From Pseudomonas chlororaphis subsp. chlororaphis (GTDB taxonomy: Bacteria > Pseudomonadota > Gammaproteobacteria > Pseudomonadales > Pseudomonadaceae), in the NCBI RefSeq assembly GCF_003945765.1, contig NZ_CP027712.1:3720001-3784000 (forward strand): a stretch of DNA of 64,000 bases, written 5' to 3'. Made by a program: the position numbers and the translations under genes. Below the pieces are notes generated by a model, which saw only the letters and a program-made list of their open reading frames with translations, was not told the origin of the DNA and did not search any database. Positions 8,867 through 17,525 of the stretch are shown here, piece after piece (the first letter of the stretch is position 1; each line of letters begins with the position of its first letter).

Positions 8867-10315
8867 TCAGGCGACGATGTCGGTGTAGGCCGCCTGGCCG
8901 ACGGTGCTGACCAGAAAGTCCGCCACGCCGTGCCCGGAGAAGTCCACCGACAAGGTGCTGTTGCCAGCCGAGGTGCTGAGGATCGCGTCGCCGGCGTTAC
9001 CGGTGAATGCGTTCACGAAGTGCAGCCCTGCGCCCTTGGTGATACCGGTCAGATCGATCTTGTCCAGGCCGCTGACAAAATCCAGGATCTGGTCGGCCGC
9101 ACCCGGAGCGGAGTCTGAACTCGCGCCGAAGACGAAGGTGTCGGCACCCGCGCCACCCCAGAGTTTGTCCGCACCGCCGGCACCGTAGAGGATGTCGTTG
9201 CCGGCACCGCCCTTGAGCTCGTTGGCCACCTTGTTGCCAATCAGCAGGTCGCTGCCCGAACCGCCGATGGCGTTCTCGATGATCGCGCCCTTGGCGATGG
9301 ACACGTTGCCCACCATGCCGCCAACGTCGGAGAACGAGGCATCATTGAGGTTGATCTTCTGGTTTTGGGTAAAACCGGAGAAGTCCAGGGTGTCCTTGCC
9401 GCCCGCGTCCCATACCGAAAACACCAGCTTGTCGGCCGACGAACTGGCGCTGAGGAAGTCGCGCCCGGTATTGGAGTTGAAGCCGTAGGTGGTGTCGCCG
9501 GTACGGGTGGTGGTGTTGGCCCCGTAGAGCTTCTGGATCGCCGCGATATCGTCCATCAGTGGGCCGGACGAATAGGCTTCGACGCCAGCCTTGCTGAAGT
9601 TCTGGTCGGTGTTGCTTTCGCTCCAGTAGCTCATGATGCTGTAGCCGCGCGTATCCTCTCCATAGGTCGCGTCGTTGTAGGTCGGGTTGCCGTTCCCGGC
9701 GTTGTAGTCGCCAGGGTGGGCCAGGCCCAGGGTGTGGCCGATCTCGTGGGTCAGCGTCTGCCGGCCGTAGTTGTTCAGATCGGGGGCCTTGTTCTGGGTG
9801 TAGCTGCTGTTGATCAGGTACCAGGACGTACCGTCGTAGCCAGCACCGGTGCCCGGCAGGTAGGCGAAGGCCGCCGCGCCGTCCTGGCCGCCGCTGTAGT
9901 TGCCGAAGGTCATGTGACCGTCACCACCGGAAGCCTTTTCGGTGAAGGTGACATTGGCCACGTCGGCCCAGGATTGCATGGCCAGCGCGGCCTGGGCTTT
10001 CTGCTGGGCGTTGAACTGGCTGAACCCGGAGATGCCATGCTTGTACATGGTGCTCGAGGACGCCGAGGTCAGGAAGGTATAGGTCAGTTCGATCTTGCCG
10101 TTGCCGTTGAGATCCTGGTACGCGGCACCGTCGCGCAGCAGCTGGGTGGCTGCCTGATCGACCGAGTAGGAGGGTTTGCCATTGACCGTCAGATTGCCAC
10201 CCCGGTCATACTGATGGCTGAAGCTATTGATCTGGTTGTAAGCCGAACTTGCCGCGGCCAAGGGCACGAGTTCTTGTTCGGCGGTCACAATAGCTTTCGC
10301 TTTAACTTTCGACAT
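8867..10315 (-). CDS. aprA: Secreted alkaline metalloprotease AprA (serralysin)
   Basis: 482 residues from the ATG at 10315, which has AAGGAAG upstream; an in-frame GTG at 10321 is less likely. There is no Sec signal. The metzincin zinc site is [11 protein letters not shown] (His190, His194, His200), with the Met-turn SIMSYW after it. Glycine-rich RTX nonapeptide repeats ([31 protein letters not shown]) at about 350-400 bind calcium, and the C-terminus carries the type I secretion signal. The substrate range is host and environmental proteins. It is exported by the AprDEF system encoded downstream. Confidence 0.96.
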   Translation of the reverse strand: MSKVKAKAIVTAEQELVPLAAASSAYNQINSFSHQYDRGGNLTVNGKPSYSVDQAATQLLRDGAAYQDLNGNGKIELTYTFLTSASSSTMYKHGISGFSQFNAQQKAQAALAMQSWADVANVTFTEKASGGDGHMTFGNYSGGQDGAAAFAYLPGTGAGYDGTSWYLINSSYTQNKAPDLNNYGRQTLTHEIGHTLGLAHPGDYNAGNGNPTYNDATYGEDTRGYSIMSYWSESNTDQNFSKAGVEAYSSGPLMDDIAAIQKLYGANTTTRTGDTTYGFNSNTGRDFLSASSSADKLVFSVWDAGGKDTLDFSGFTQNQKINLNDASFSDVGGMVGNVSIAKGAIIENAIGGSGSDLLIGNKVANELKGGAGNDILYGAGGADKLWGGAGADTFVFGASSDSAPGAADQILDFVSGLDKIDLTGITKGAGLHFVNAFTGNAGDAILSTSAGNSTLSVDFSGHGVADFLVSTVGQAAYTDIVA

Positions 10316-10321
10316 AAACAC

Positions 10322-10331
10322 ACTTCCTTGT
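10322..10331 (-). promoter_or_regulatory. Candidate RsmA/RsmE site over the aprA ribosome site
   Basis: On the minus strand the leader reads ACAAGGAAGT, an exact match to the published Rsm consensus ACANGGANGU, and it coincides with the Shine-Dalgarno of aprA. Gac/Rsm control of aprA is established in related biocontrol strains. Binding here is inferred. Confidence 0.6.
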
Positions 10332-10426
10332 AATCAATGGAACAGTTTTTGTCCGATAGCGACAATCCCTGGCGAGATCGTCCTATCACTCGCCCTATCC
10401 GGGCGTAAGCAACCTGACACAATTTG

Positions 10427-10461
10427 AAATCAGGCGTCCACTACTTTTTGACGCCTGATTT
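10427..10461 (-). terminator. 12-bp perfect inverted repeat upstream of aprA
   Basis: AAATCAGGCGTC (10427-10438) and GACGCCTGATTT (10450-10461) pair perfectly around an 11-base loop. It lies between the end of the P1 peptidase gene and aprA, and short A and T tracts flank the stem. The most likely role is a terminator isolating aprA from the upstream operon. An operator in the aprA promoter region is the alternative. The rest of 10316-10612 holds no gene. Confidence 0.55.
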
Positions 10462-10612
10462 TCGCTGTTCCAGCAAACTCCCGAAAACAATGACTGGTGA
10501 GTCGAAATATTCTTTAAGCTTCAATACCCGTTGATAATTGTCGGACAATCTCGAATTTAAATATTAAATAACAGTACAGATAGTTTTGCCGACTACGTCG
10601 CAGTTTTTTAGT

Positions 10613-11716
10613 TCATGCAAGTCTGTTCCACCCAGTTAGTTTCATCGCTTGCAGCAGGGTTTCCCCGGTCAGCGCCGGAACACTCGCGCCACTGTCCGCG
10701 GTCATCGGCTCGCCCGCCAGCAAGGCATTGACGATGGCCTCCTCCACCGCTTCGGCGGCGGCGCTGAACAGGGCCGAGATGTAATCGTTGTTGAGCATCG
10801 CCAGGGGTGTGCTGAAGGGCACGCCCTGGCGCCCGTAGGCGGAAGGCGGCAGGTCGCGGTTGCCGGTGGCGAAGGCCAGGAAGATATCGCCGCTGGAGTC
10901 CTCGGTGCCGCCGCCGGTGCGGGCGATGCCGATGGACGCGCGCTGCGCCAGGCGTTGGCACTGGTGCGGCAACAAAGGCGCGTCGGTGGCCAGGATCACC
11001 ACGATCGAGCCCATGCCCGGCGTACCGCGCCGGGCGAAAGGCGACGGGATGCCGCTCAGTTGTCGCCCCACCGGGTAGCCGTCGACCCGCAACTCCTCGC
11101 GCTTGCCGTGGTTGGCCTGCACCAGCGCGCCGACCGTGTAGCCGCCCTGCTCCCCCGGCACCTGGCGCGAAGCTGTGCCGATCCCGCCCTTGAACTCATG
11201 GCAGATCATGCCGGTGCCGCCGCCCACCGCGCCCTCACGCACCGGTCCGGACTCGGCATTGGCCAGCGCCTCGCGCACCTGCTGCGGGCCGACATGCTGG
11301 CCCCAGATATCGTTGAGCAGGCCGTCATAGGTCTCCATCACCACCGGCATGCACCAGTATTCCGCGGGGTCCGCCAGGCTTGCGTGCTCCTCGGCGATCA
11401 GTGCGTCGCGCACCACGCCGACGCTGTGGGTGTTGGTGATGGCCAGCGGCGTGGTCAGCAGGCCCGCTTCGCGGATCCACTCCAGGCCGGTGGCATCGCC
11501 GTTGCCGTTGAGTACATGGCAGCCGGCGAAACAGGGTTGCAGCCGGGCAAAGCCCTCGCGGGGCTGGATCAGGGTCACCCCGGTACGTACCTGCTTGCCG
11601 TCGACCGTGGTCCTGAGGGTGCTGTGGCCCACCCGTACCCCCGGAACGTCGGTGATGGCATTGAAGGGGCCGGGAGTACCCAGGCCCAGGCTGATCCCCA
11701 ATTGACGTGCGCGCAT
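10613..11716 (-). CDS. P1-family (DmpA-like) aminopeptidase/esterase
   Basis: 367 residues of peptidase family S58 (L-aminopeptidase/D-esterase, beta-peptidyl aminopeptidase). Such proteins self-cleave at a Gly-Ser bond to release the nucleophile; the segment PGMGSIVVI carries that Gly-Ser. The N-terminal ITDVPGVRVGHSTL and the HEFKGGIGTASR segment are typical of the family. No signal peptide is seen, so it is probably cytoplasmic. AAGGAG precedes the ATG, and the gene begins 9 bases after the upstream permease stop, so permease and peptidase probably form an uptake-and-hydrolysis operon. The natural substrate is not evident. Confidence 0.88.
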   Translation of the reverse strand: MRARQLGISLGLGTPGPFNAITDVPGVRVGHSTLRTTVDGKQVRTGVTLIQPREGFARLQPCFAGCHVLNGNGDATGLEWIREAGLLTTPLAITNTHSVGVVRDALIAEEHASLADPAEYWCMPVVMETYDGLLNDIWGQHVGPQQVREALANAESGPVREGAVGGGTGMICHEFKGGIGTASRQVPGEQGGYTVGALVQANHGKREELRVDGYPVGRQLSGIPSPFARRGTPGMGSIVVILATDAPLLPHQCQRLAQRASIGIARTGGGTEDSSGDIFLAFATGNRDLPPSAYGRQGVPFSTPLAMLNNDYISALFSAAAEAVEEAIVNALLAGEPMTADSGASVPALTGETLLQAMKLTGWNRLA

Positions 11717-11725
11717 GACTTCTCC

Positions 11726-13090
11726 TTAGAGTTTCTGGAACGCCGGGCTGAACCGGCCGTTGGTGCCATACAGGATCACCGACAGCGCCAGCAGGCCGAC
11801 GATCACCATGATGTCCCTGAGCGAAGCGTCCAGGAACAGATTGAACAACAGATACCCGGCGCCGATCACCGCCAGCAGCGCCGGCAACGGCCACAGCGGC
11901 ATGCGGTACGGGTGGGCGCGGTCGCGCAGCAGCACCCGGCTCATCAGCGCGCTGAGGGCGACGATCAGGTACACCAGCATGATCAGCAGCACGCTGAACG
12001 AGGTCAGGTCGGCCAGGTTCGAGCTGAAACTGAGCACCGCCGAGGGAATGGCCAGGAACAGTGTGGCCAGCCACGGCGAGTCCCAGCGCGGATGAATCCG
12101 CGTGAACAGGCGGTTGATGCCCGGCGTCCACAAGGCATCGCGGCCGCTGGAGAACACCACCCGGCCGATCTGGATCACGATGGCGACGATGGCGTTGAAC
12201 ACCGAGAGGAAGATCCCGGCGCTGACCACCCGCGACAGGGTTTCGTTGCCGTGGCTGGTGAGCAGGTAGCCGATGGGGTCGGGACTTTCGAGCATGGCGC
12301 TGAGGGACGGCGCGCCAATCAATAGCGCGGTCAATGGCACCAGTTCGATGATCACCACCAGCACCAGCGACCAGAGCACCGCCTTGTGCACGCCCTGCCC
12401 CTTGCATTTCATGTCTTCGGCCAGCAGCACCGCCGGGCCGTAACCGTTGTAGGAAAACAGGCCGATGCCCACCGCGCCGATCACCAGGGCCCAGGGCGCC
12501 ATGTGCAATACGCCGTTTTCGACGATCTGCGGTTGCAGCAGGATGCTCGCCGGCTGCGAGGCATTGCCAAAGCCCAGGAACACGATCACCAGCAACGCGG
12601 CAATTTCCAGCAACAGGCAGGTGCCGGTGATCCAGGCATTCAGCTTGATGTTGAGGATGCCCAGCGCATAGCTGCAGATAACGATCACCAGGGCCACAGT
12701 CTGCGAATCGAAGCGCGTGCCCAGGGCATTGTTCAGATAAGTCGCCGCACCAGTGGCCAGCACCGGCGGGATGAACAGCAACATCACCAGCACCGTGAGA
12801 AAGGTCGCGTACCCGGCCATGCCGCCGAACACCCGCTTGGCGTACACATACTCGCCGCCGGCGCTGTTGTGGGCGCGGCCCAGTTCGGCGTAGCAGAAGG
12901 CGAACATCAGCGCCAGCAGCCCCGCCATGACAAAGGCCAGGAACACCCCGCTGCCGGCCTGGTGAATGGCGAACGGCGCGATGACGAAGACCGAACTGGC
13001 CGGGGTCACGCCCGACACGGTAATGGCCACCACATCGAACACGCTCAGCGTGGGTTTCAGGGCGCCTTGCGGCGCACAGGGAGAGCTCAT
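11726..13090 (-). CDS. APC-superfamily amino acid permease
   Basis: 454 residues with about 12 hydrophobic helices and the APC N-terminal signature VTPASSVFVIAPFA in the first helix region. Inner-membrane uptake of an amino acid, amine or small peptide is inferred. It heads a two-gene operon with the DmpA-like peptidase and is divergent from a LuxR regulator; the 258 bases between them probably hold both promoters. The GAGG ribosome site supports the ATG at 13090. Substrate not assignable. Confidence 0.88.
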   Translation of the reverse strand: MSSPCAPQGALKPTLSVFDVVAITVSGVTPASSVFVIAPFAIHQAGSGVFLAFVMAGLLALMFAFCYAELGRAHNSAGGEYVYAKRVFGGMAGYATFLTVLVMLLFIPPVLATGAATYLNNALGTRFDSQTVALVIVICSYALGILNIKLNAWITGTCLLLEIAALLVIVFLGFGNASQPASILLQPQIVENGVLHMAPWALVIGAVGIGLFSYNGYGPAVLLAEDMKCKGQGVHKAVLWSLVLVVIIELVPLTALLIGAPSLSAMLESPDPIGYLLTSHGNETLSRVVSAGIFLSVFNAIVAIVIQIGRVVFSSGRDALWTPGINRLFTRIHPRWDSPWLATLFLAIPSAVLSFSSNLADLTSFSVLLIMLVYLIVALSALMSRVLLRDRAHPYRMPLWPLPALLAVIGAGYLLFNLFLDASLRDIMVIVGLLALSVILYGTNGRFSPAFQKL

Positions 13091-13348
13091 GTCGTTATCC
13101 TCGTGGTTATTTTTGGTTTGAGGCAGAAACGAAGAACGTCGGGTGGATGCGCTCTGGGGCGCACTTGATGGAGGCCACTTTAGGCAGCCGGGGGTACAGG
13201 GCCAATTCCCCTATTGGAGTACTCCCCCTTGACGTCGCCGGGCAAATCGCCGAAACCTTGCTGCCACCTGGCGAGAAAGCAACCTGCCAGACCACAGCGG
13301 CATCGACGCGGAGCCACCTATTTGATCACTCTGTTCAGGGAAATCGGC

Positions 13349-14125
13349 ATGCATGCCGGACTCGGGCGCACCCTCTCGCAGATCGGCGGCGAGCGCTTCT
13401 GGAAACAACTGGTGCTGTTGCTGCACCAGGCCTTGCCGTTCGATAACGCCCTGGCGATCTTCTACCCGCACAACGGCCTGCCCATCGCCCTCGAAGAATA
13501 CGACGCCGAGCCCTCGGACAAGCCGGCGTCGATGCTCACCTACCTCAATGGCCTGTACCTGCTCGACCCGTTTTTCCAAGCCTGCCGCGAGGGTTATCCC
13601 AACGGCCTGTACCGCCTGGAGGAAGTGGCGCCGGACCATTTCCGCCAGACCGAGTATTTCTCCAGCTACTTCCACGACAACGTGCTGGAGGACGAACTGC
13701 AGTTCATCCTGCAGATCCCGGAGGCCGGCACCCTGTCCCTGTCGCTGGGCATGCAGAGACCGTTCAGCGCCGAGGAGATCGGCCAGCTCACCACCTTCTC
13801 GGCCTGGGTCCTGCCGTTGATGCAGCAGCATTGGCAGCAAAGCCACCAACGTCCGCAGCCACCCGCCGGGGAAGAAATGGCCAGCCAGATCCGCGACGCC
13901 CTGAGCCATTTCGGCTGCGGCGTGCTGTCGGATCGGGAAGTGGAAATCGCCCGGCTGATCCTGCGTGGGTTCTCCTCCAAGGCCATGGCCGAGCGGCTGA
14001 AGATCTCGCCGGACACCATCAAGGTGCACCGGCGCCATCTCTACGCCAAGCTGGACATCTCCTCACAGCCGGAGCTGTTCTCGCTGTTTATCCAGTCCCT
14101 GGGGCACGACCTGGAAAACCCCTGA
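13349..14125 (+). CDS. LuxR-family transcriptional regulator
   Basis: 258 residues from the ATG at 13349 (AGGGA just upstream); a TTG at 13322 with GGAG is an alternative. The N-terminal 170 residues are a ligand-sensing region without clear acyl-homoserine-lactone signature residues. The C-terminal HTH is clear (LSDREVEIARLILRGF, then SPDTIKVHRRHLYAKLDI). It is divergent from the permease/peptidase operon and likely controls it. No luxI synthase is nearby, so it is a solo-type regulator. Confidence 0.88.
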   Translation: MHAGLGRTLSQIGGERFWKQLVLLLHQALPFDNALAIFYPHNGLPIALEEYDAEPSDKPASMLTYLNGLYLLDPFFQACREGYPNGLYRLEEVAPDHFRQTEYFSSYFHDNVLEDELQFILQIPEAGTLSLSLGMQRPFSAEEIGQLTTFSAWVLPLMQQHWQQSHQRPQPPAGEEMASQIRDALSHFGCGVLSDREVEIARLILRGFSSKAMAERLKISPDTIKVHRRHLYAKLDISSQPELFSLFIQSLGHDLENP

Positions 14126-14132
14126 GGGCTGC

Positions 14133-15071
14133 TCAGGCGTTCAGCGAACGGGCGCGGTAATCCCGCGGCGACTGCTCGAAATGCTTCTTGAAAGTACGGC
14201 TGAAGTGCGCCGAGTCGGTGAACCCCCACTTGAAGGCAATGTCGGTGATCGACGCGTGACGCAGACGCGGGTTGCTCAGGTCCGCCGCGCTGCGGTCGAG
14301 GCGCGCGCGCTGGATGAAACGGCAGACGCTGTCGCCCTGCTCTTCGAACAGCCGGTACAGCTGGCGCACCGAGATATTCATCTGGCTGGCCAGTGATACC
14401 GGGGTCAGGCTGGGTTCGGTGAGGGACTGGTTGATCAACTGCCGGGCCTGGCTGCGCAGGCAACCGCCGTGCTGGCTGTCGTAGCCGTCGAGATGGGCGC
14501 CGGGCGTCTGGCGCAGGGTCGGGCCGAGCAAGGCGATCAGCGCTTCCTGCAACGCCTGGCCTTCCTGCGGGTCGGCGCAACCTGGCAACGGCTCGCCGCA
14601 GATCTGCTCCACCAGCAGGCGCATCAAGCGGCCACTGGCGCACTGCTGCGAGAGCTTGCCGAACTTGCGCTGCTGCGCCGGTAGATGGCGATACACCTCG
14701 TCCCGGGACAAATGCAGCGAGGCATGTTCGATCAGCCCGTGGGGGACGATTTCGCAGGCCCCAGCGGAGTCCAGCAAGGCCATTTCCCCCGGCGCCAGTT
14801 CGATGCGCTCGCCGCCCTGGCTGATCTGGGCATGGCCGCTGCGCTGCATGATCAGGAAGCAGTGCCGGTCGTCCTCATGATCGACGCTGGTGCCTTTGCG
14901 CGAGATCAGTCCGGCATTGGTGCGGATCTGCGCCACCTCGAGGCCGGCGTAGTCGCGCAAGCCGACTTCACCGATGAACAACGCCGGGTTCAACGCCTGG
15001 CGGGCGTCGAAGCGACCGCAAACCCCCTGTAATGCGCCGATCCAGGCATCGAAACTTTGCGAAGCAAGCAC
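14133..15071 (-). CDS. AraC-family regulator, FeaR-like
   Basis: 312 residues. The N-terminal sensing domain (FDAWIGALQGVCGRF and following) resembles the AraC-binding-2 type of FeaR, the activator of phenylethylamine and tyramine catabolism. The C-terminal double HTH is intact (SLASQMNISVRQLYRLF and ITDIAFKWGFTDSAHFSRTFKKHF). It ends 7 bases from the convergent LuxR gene and lies upstream of DUF3156, permease and aldehyde dehydrogenase genes on other transcription units. Control of this amine locus is inferred from that context. Confidence 0.85.
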   Translation of the reverse strand: MLASQSFDAWIGALQGVCGRFDARQALNPALFIGEVGLRDYAGLEVAQIRTNAGLISRKGTSVDHEDDRHCFLIMQRSGHAQISQGGERIELAPGEMALLDSAGACEIVPHGLIEHASLHLSRDEVYRHLPAQQRKFGKLSQQCASGRLMRLLVEQICGEPLPGCADPQEGQALQEALIALLGPTLRQTPGAHLDGYDSQHGGCLRSQARQLINQSLTEPSLTPVSLASQMNISVRQLYRLFEEQGDSVCRFIQRARLDRSAADLSNPRLRHASITDIAFKWGFTDSAHFSRTFKKHFEQSPRDYRARSLNA

Positions 15072-15219
15072 TGTGCACCTCCAGAAGCCGGCTGAGACCG
15101 CCTTTGTTGTTATGGCGATATCATTAACATGTTATCTATTTGCCGGGCAAGGAAGCGCGGCGCAATGGATAGTCCGTTATAGCCTAAGCACGGGTTGTGC
15201 CAGACGCGGTGGGAACAGT

Positions 15220-15813
15220 TCAGTGATCGCGCAACAGTGAATGCAGGCGCTTGAACGTCGCCAGCAAGGCGCCGCGTTGCTCGGCGCTCAGGCGGATATA
15301 ACGGCGGAAGCCGGGCAGCCGGTTGACCACCTCGCTGGCACCGAAATGCTCCAGGCGCACCCACCAGCCCTGCTCGTCGCGTTGCAATTGCAGGCGCTTG
15401 AAGTCCAGCGGCAATAGTGCCGCCAGCAGCTGCGGGTCGCTGTGCAACTGCTGCAACAGCCCAGCCCACTCATCCTGCGCGCCCTGCTTCAGGCCAGCGG
15501 CGACGCCCTGGCGGCGGATCGCGCCAGTATGGCGAATGTCGATCCGCGCCTGCGGCCCCGGCGAACCGGGAACGCGCAGGCGAAACTCGCAGACCACCAG
15601 GTGCATCAGGAACTGCGCCTGTGGCAGCTCCTCGACCTCGAAGTCCAAGCCCTCCTCGGCCCAGGTGAAGCGCGCCAGCCCGGGCGCCTGCGGCGCCCAG
15701 TCGAGCCCCGGCAGGTCGCGGCGCAACTGGTTCAGGGTCACCCCCGGGCGATAGCCCGAGGGTGGTCGCCGCCAGAACTCAGAGAGGTTTTGCCGCCAGC
15801 TTGTACTGCTCAT
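15220..15813 (-). CDS. DUF3156-type hypothetical protein
   Basis: 197 residues from the ATG at 15813, which has GGAG nine bases upstream. The start overlaps the end of the upstream permease gene by 35 bases, so the two are co-transcribed. No signal peptide or membrane segment is visible. It is rich in Leu, Arg and Trp and ends in an Arg-rich helix. I assign it to DUF3156 from overall resemblance and its position next to an APC transporter. Function unknown; the tight coupling suggests a role with the permease. Confidence 0.6.
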   Translation of the reverse strand: MSSTSWRQNLSEFWRRPPSGYRPGVTLNQLRRDLPGLDWAPQAPGLARFTWAEEGLDFEVEELPQAQFLMHLVVCEFRLRVPGSPGPQARIDIRHTGAIRRQGVAAGLKQGAQDEWAGLLQQLHSDPQLLAALLPLDFKRLQLQRDEQGWWVRLEHFGASEVVNRLPGFRRYIRLSAEQRGALLATFKRLHSLLRDH

Positions 15814-17308
15814 CGGGCTTGGCTCCAGGCAGGGTCTGCGCTTGGGTTTCAGTGGGGGATTGCAGGTTGAAGGCGTTTTCCAGCACCTCCTCCACCGGCA
15901 CCGGGCGGAACGGGTTGACCTTCTGCACGAAGACCGTCCAGACCAGCGCATAGATCGCCGTCAGGCCGAGCATGCTGCCAAAGGGCACGTAGATGTCCCG
16001 CGGGTTCATGCCCGGCGGCGTGATGAACCACATGCCCAGGAGGATGCCGATGGACGAGACGATCTGCGGCAGCGGGAACCAGGGCGACTTGTAGGCCCGC
16101 GGCAGGTCCGGGCGCCGGATGCGCAGCACCACCACCGCCAGGGTCACCAGCAGGTAGGCGGTGCTCCAGGCACAGACCGCGGCCAGCACCAGGTGCATGA
16201 TGTTGTCGGTGCTGCCACCCAGCCACCAGGCGTGCAGGCACGGGATCAATACCGCCACGGCGATGCACAGCAACGGCGTCTTGAAGCGTGGGTGCAGGTA
16301 GGTGAAGGCCTTGGGCAGCGCGCCGTCCAGCGCCATGCCGTAGAGGATGCGCGGCAATCCGGCCATCAGCGTGTTGATGGTCGCCGCCCCGGCGAACAGC
16401 AGGCCGACGCCCAGCCAGATCCGCCCGTAGGGCCCCATCACCTGCTCGGCGAACTGCGGGATGGCCATGGGCGTGTCCAGCAGGTGCACGCTGCCGTCTT
16501 CGTTCAGCGCGATGTTCGCCACCTGGCGCTTCATCGCCGCGCCATAGATGAACATGCAGGTGGCTACCCCCACCAGGCCCAGGGCCATGGCCCGAGGAAT
16601 GGTTTTCGCCGCCTTGCGCACCTCCGGCGTCAGCGGGGTGACGAACTCGCACCCGACGAACATGAACATGGCCATGCCCACCAGCGAGAGGATGGTGGTC
16701 AGGTCGGTGCCGACCATCGACTCGCCGAACCAGCCGCTGAGCTCCACCGCCGGCGCCTTGAACACCCCGACCACGCCGAAGATGATCAGGGTGGTCCACA
16801 TGCCGAAAGTCAGGATCACCTCGGCGCGGCTGAACGCGGTGATGCCCACGGCGTTCAGCAGGCCGAAGAAGATCACCAGCCCGACACCCACCAGCCAGGC
16901 GCTGCCGCTCTGTTCCAGCAGGGTGTTGAGGGATTCGAAGTTCACCAGGGCCATGACGCCGCTGAGGATGGTTTCCGCCGTGCCGGCGAACACATGCACG
17001 ATCAGGTAGGCGGAGATGGTCCCGGTGATCGCGAAGAAGCGCCCCAGGCCGCAGGCCAAGTAGTCGTACACCGAGCCGGTGGTGGGGATCATGCAGGCTG
17101 CTTCGGCGAAGGTCGTCGATTGCGCGAGCATCATCAGCATAGCGATCAGCATGGCCGCGGCGAACGCCCCGCCGCCGATGCCGAAGCCGGTGGTGGCGGT
17201 GAGGATCACCGGGCTGGCCATGATCAGGCCGACGGCGCTGGCCAGGGCCGTGGGAAAGCCGACCACGCCCTGGTTCAAGTGGCGGGTGAGTCTGTCGTTG
17301 AAAGACAT
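15779..17308 (-). CDS. APC-superfamily amino acid/amine permease
   Basis: 509 residues from the ATG at 17308 (AGGTCC upstream). About 12 transmembrane helices are visible, with the signature GLIMASPVILTATTGFGIGGG in helix 1 and MIPTTGSVYDY in helix 3, as in bacterial amine/amino-acid permeases. It lies downstream of an aldehyde dehydrogenase gene on the same strand, separated by a REP pair, and overlaps the DUF3156 gene. Uptake of a biogenic or aromatic amine is inferred from the FeaR-like regulator and dehydrogenase around it. Confidence 0.86.
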   Translation of the reverse strand: MSFNDRLTRHLNQGVVGFPTALASAVGLIMASPVILTATTGFGIGGGAFAAAMLIAMLMMLAQSTTFAEAACMIPTTGSVYDYLACGLGRFFAITGTISAYLIVHVFAGTAETILSGVMALVNFESLNTLLEQSGSAWLVGVGLVIFFGLLNAVGITAFSRAEVILTFGMWTTLIIFGVVGVFKAPAVELSGWFGESMVGTDLTTILSLVGMAMFMFVGCEFVTPLTPEVRKAAKTIPRAMALGLVGVATCMFIYGAAMKRQVANIALNEDGSVHLLDTPMAIPQFAEQVMGPYGRIWLGVGLLFAGAATINTLMAGLPRILYGMALDGALPKAFTYLHPRFKTPLLCIAVAVLIPCLHAWWLGGSTDNIMHLVLAAVCAWSTAYLLVTLAVVVLRIRRPDLPRAYKSPWFPLPQIVSSIGILLGMWFITPPGMNPRDIYVPFGSMLGLTAIYALVWTVFVQKVNPFRPVPVEEVLENAFNLQSPTETQAQTLPGAKPDEQYKLAAKPL

Positions 17309-17421
17309 GGTGTCTGGACCTCGAAAGCATGGGTGATGTTGTTGTTCTAGGCATTTCAAGGGCACGCCGGGCGGGCGTGTTTTACCTGGCTGTCTGCGCA
17401 GCCTGGCCGGTTGTGTCCGAC

Positions 17422-17521
17422 TGTAGCCGCTGCCGCAGGCTGCGATAAGGCCGAAGGCCTTCGGCGATCTTGAGATCTTGCGCACCCTGCGGGCGCGATC
17501 GCAGCCTGCGGCAGCGGCTAC
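17422..17521. repeat. REPIN: two inverted REP elements
   Basis: TGTAGCCGCTGCCGCAGGCTGCGAT at the left end and its inverted counterpart at 17498-17521 flank a short spacer that itself contains the palindromic GGCCGAAGGCCTTCGG. This is the usual Pseudomonas REP doublet (REPIN), which can form a long hairpin. It directly abuts the stop codon of the aldehyde dehydrogenase gene and may protect or terminate that transcript. Confidence 0.85.
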
Positions 17522-17525
17522 GGGA

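Noticed and set aside
15842..17350. Long plus-strand frame over the APC permease
   Set aside because: His-, Gln- and Gly-rich shadow of a clear 12-helix permease on the minus strand.
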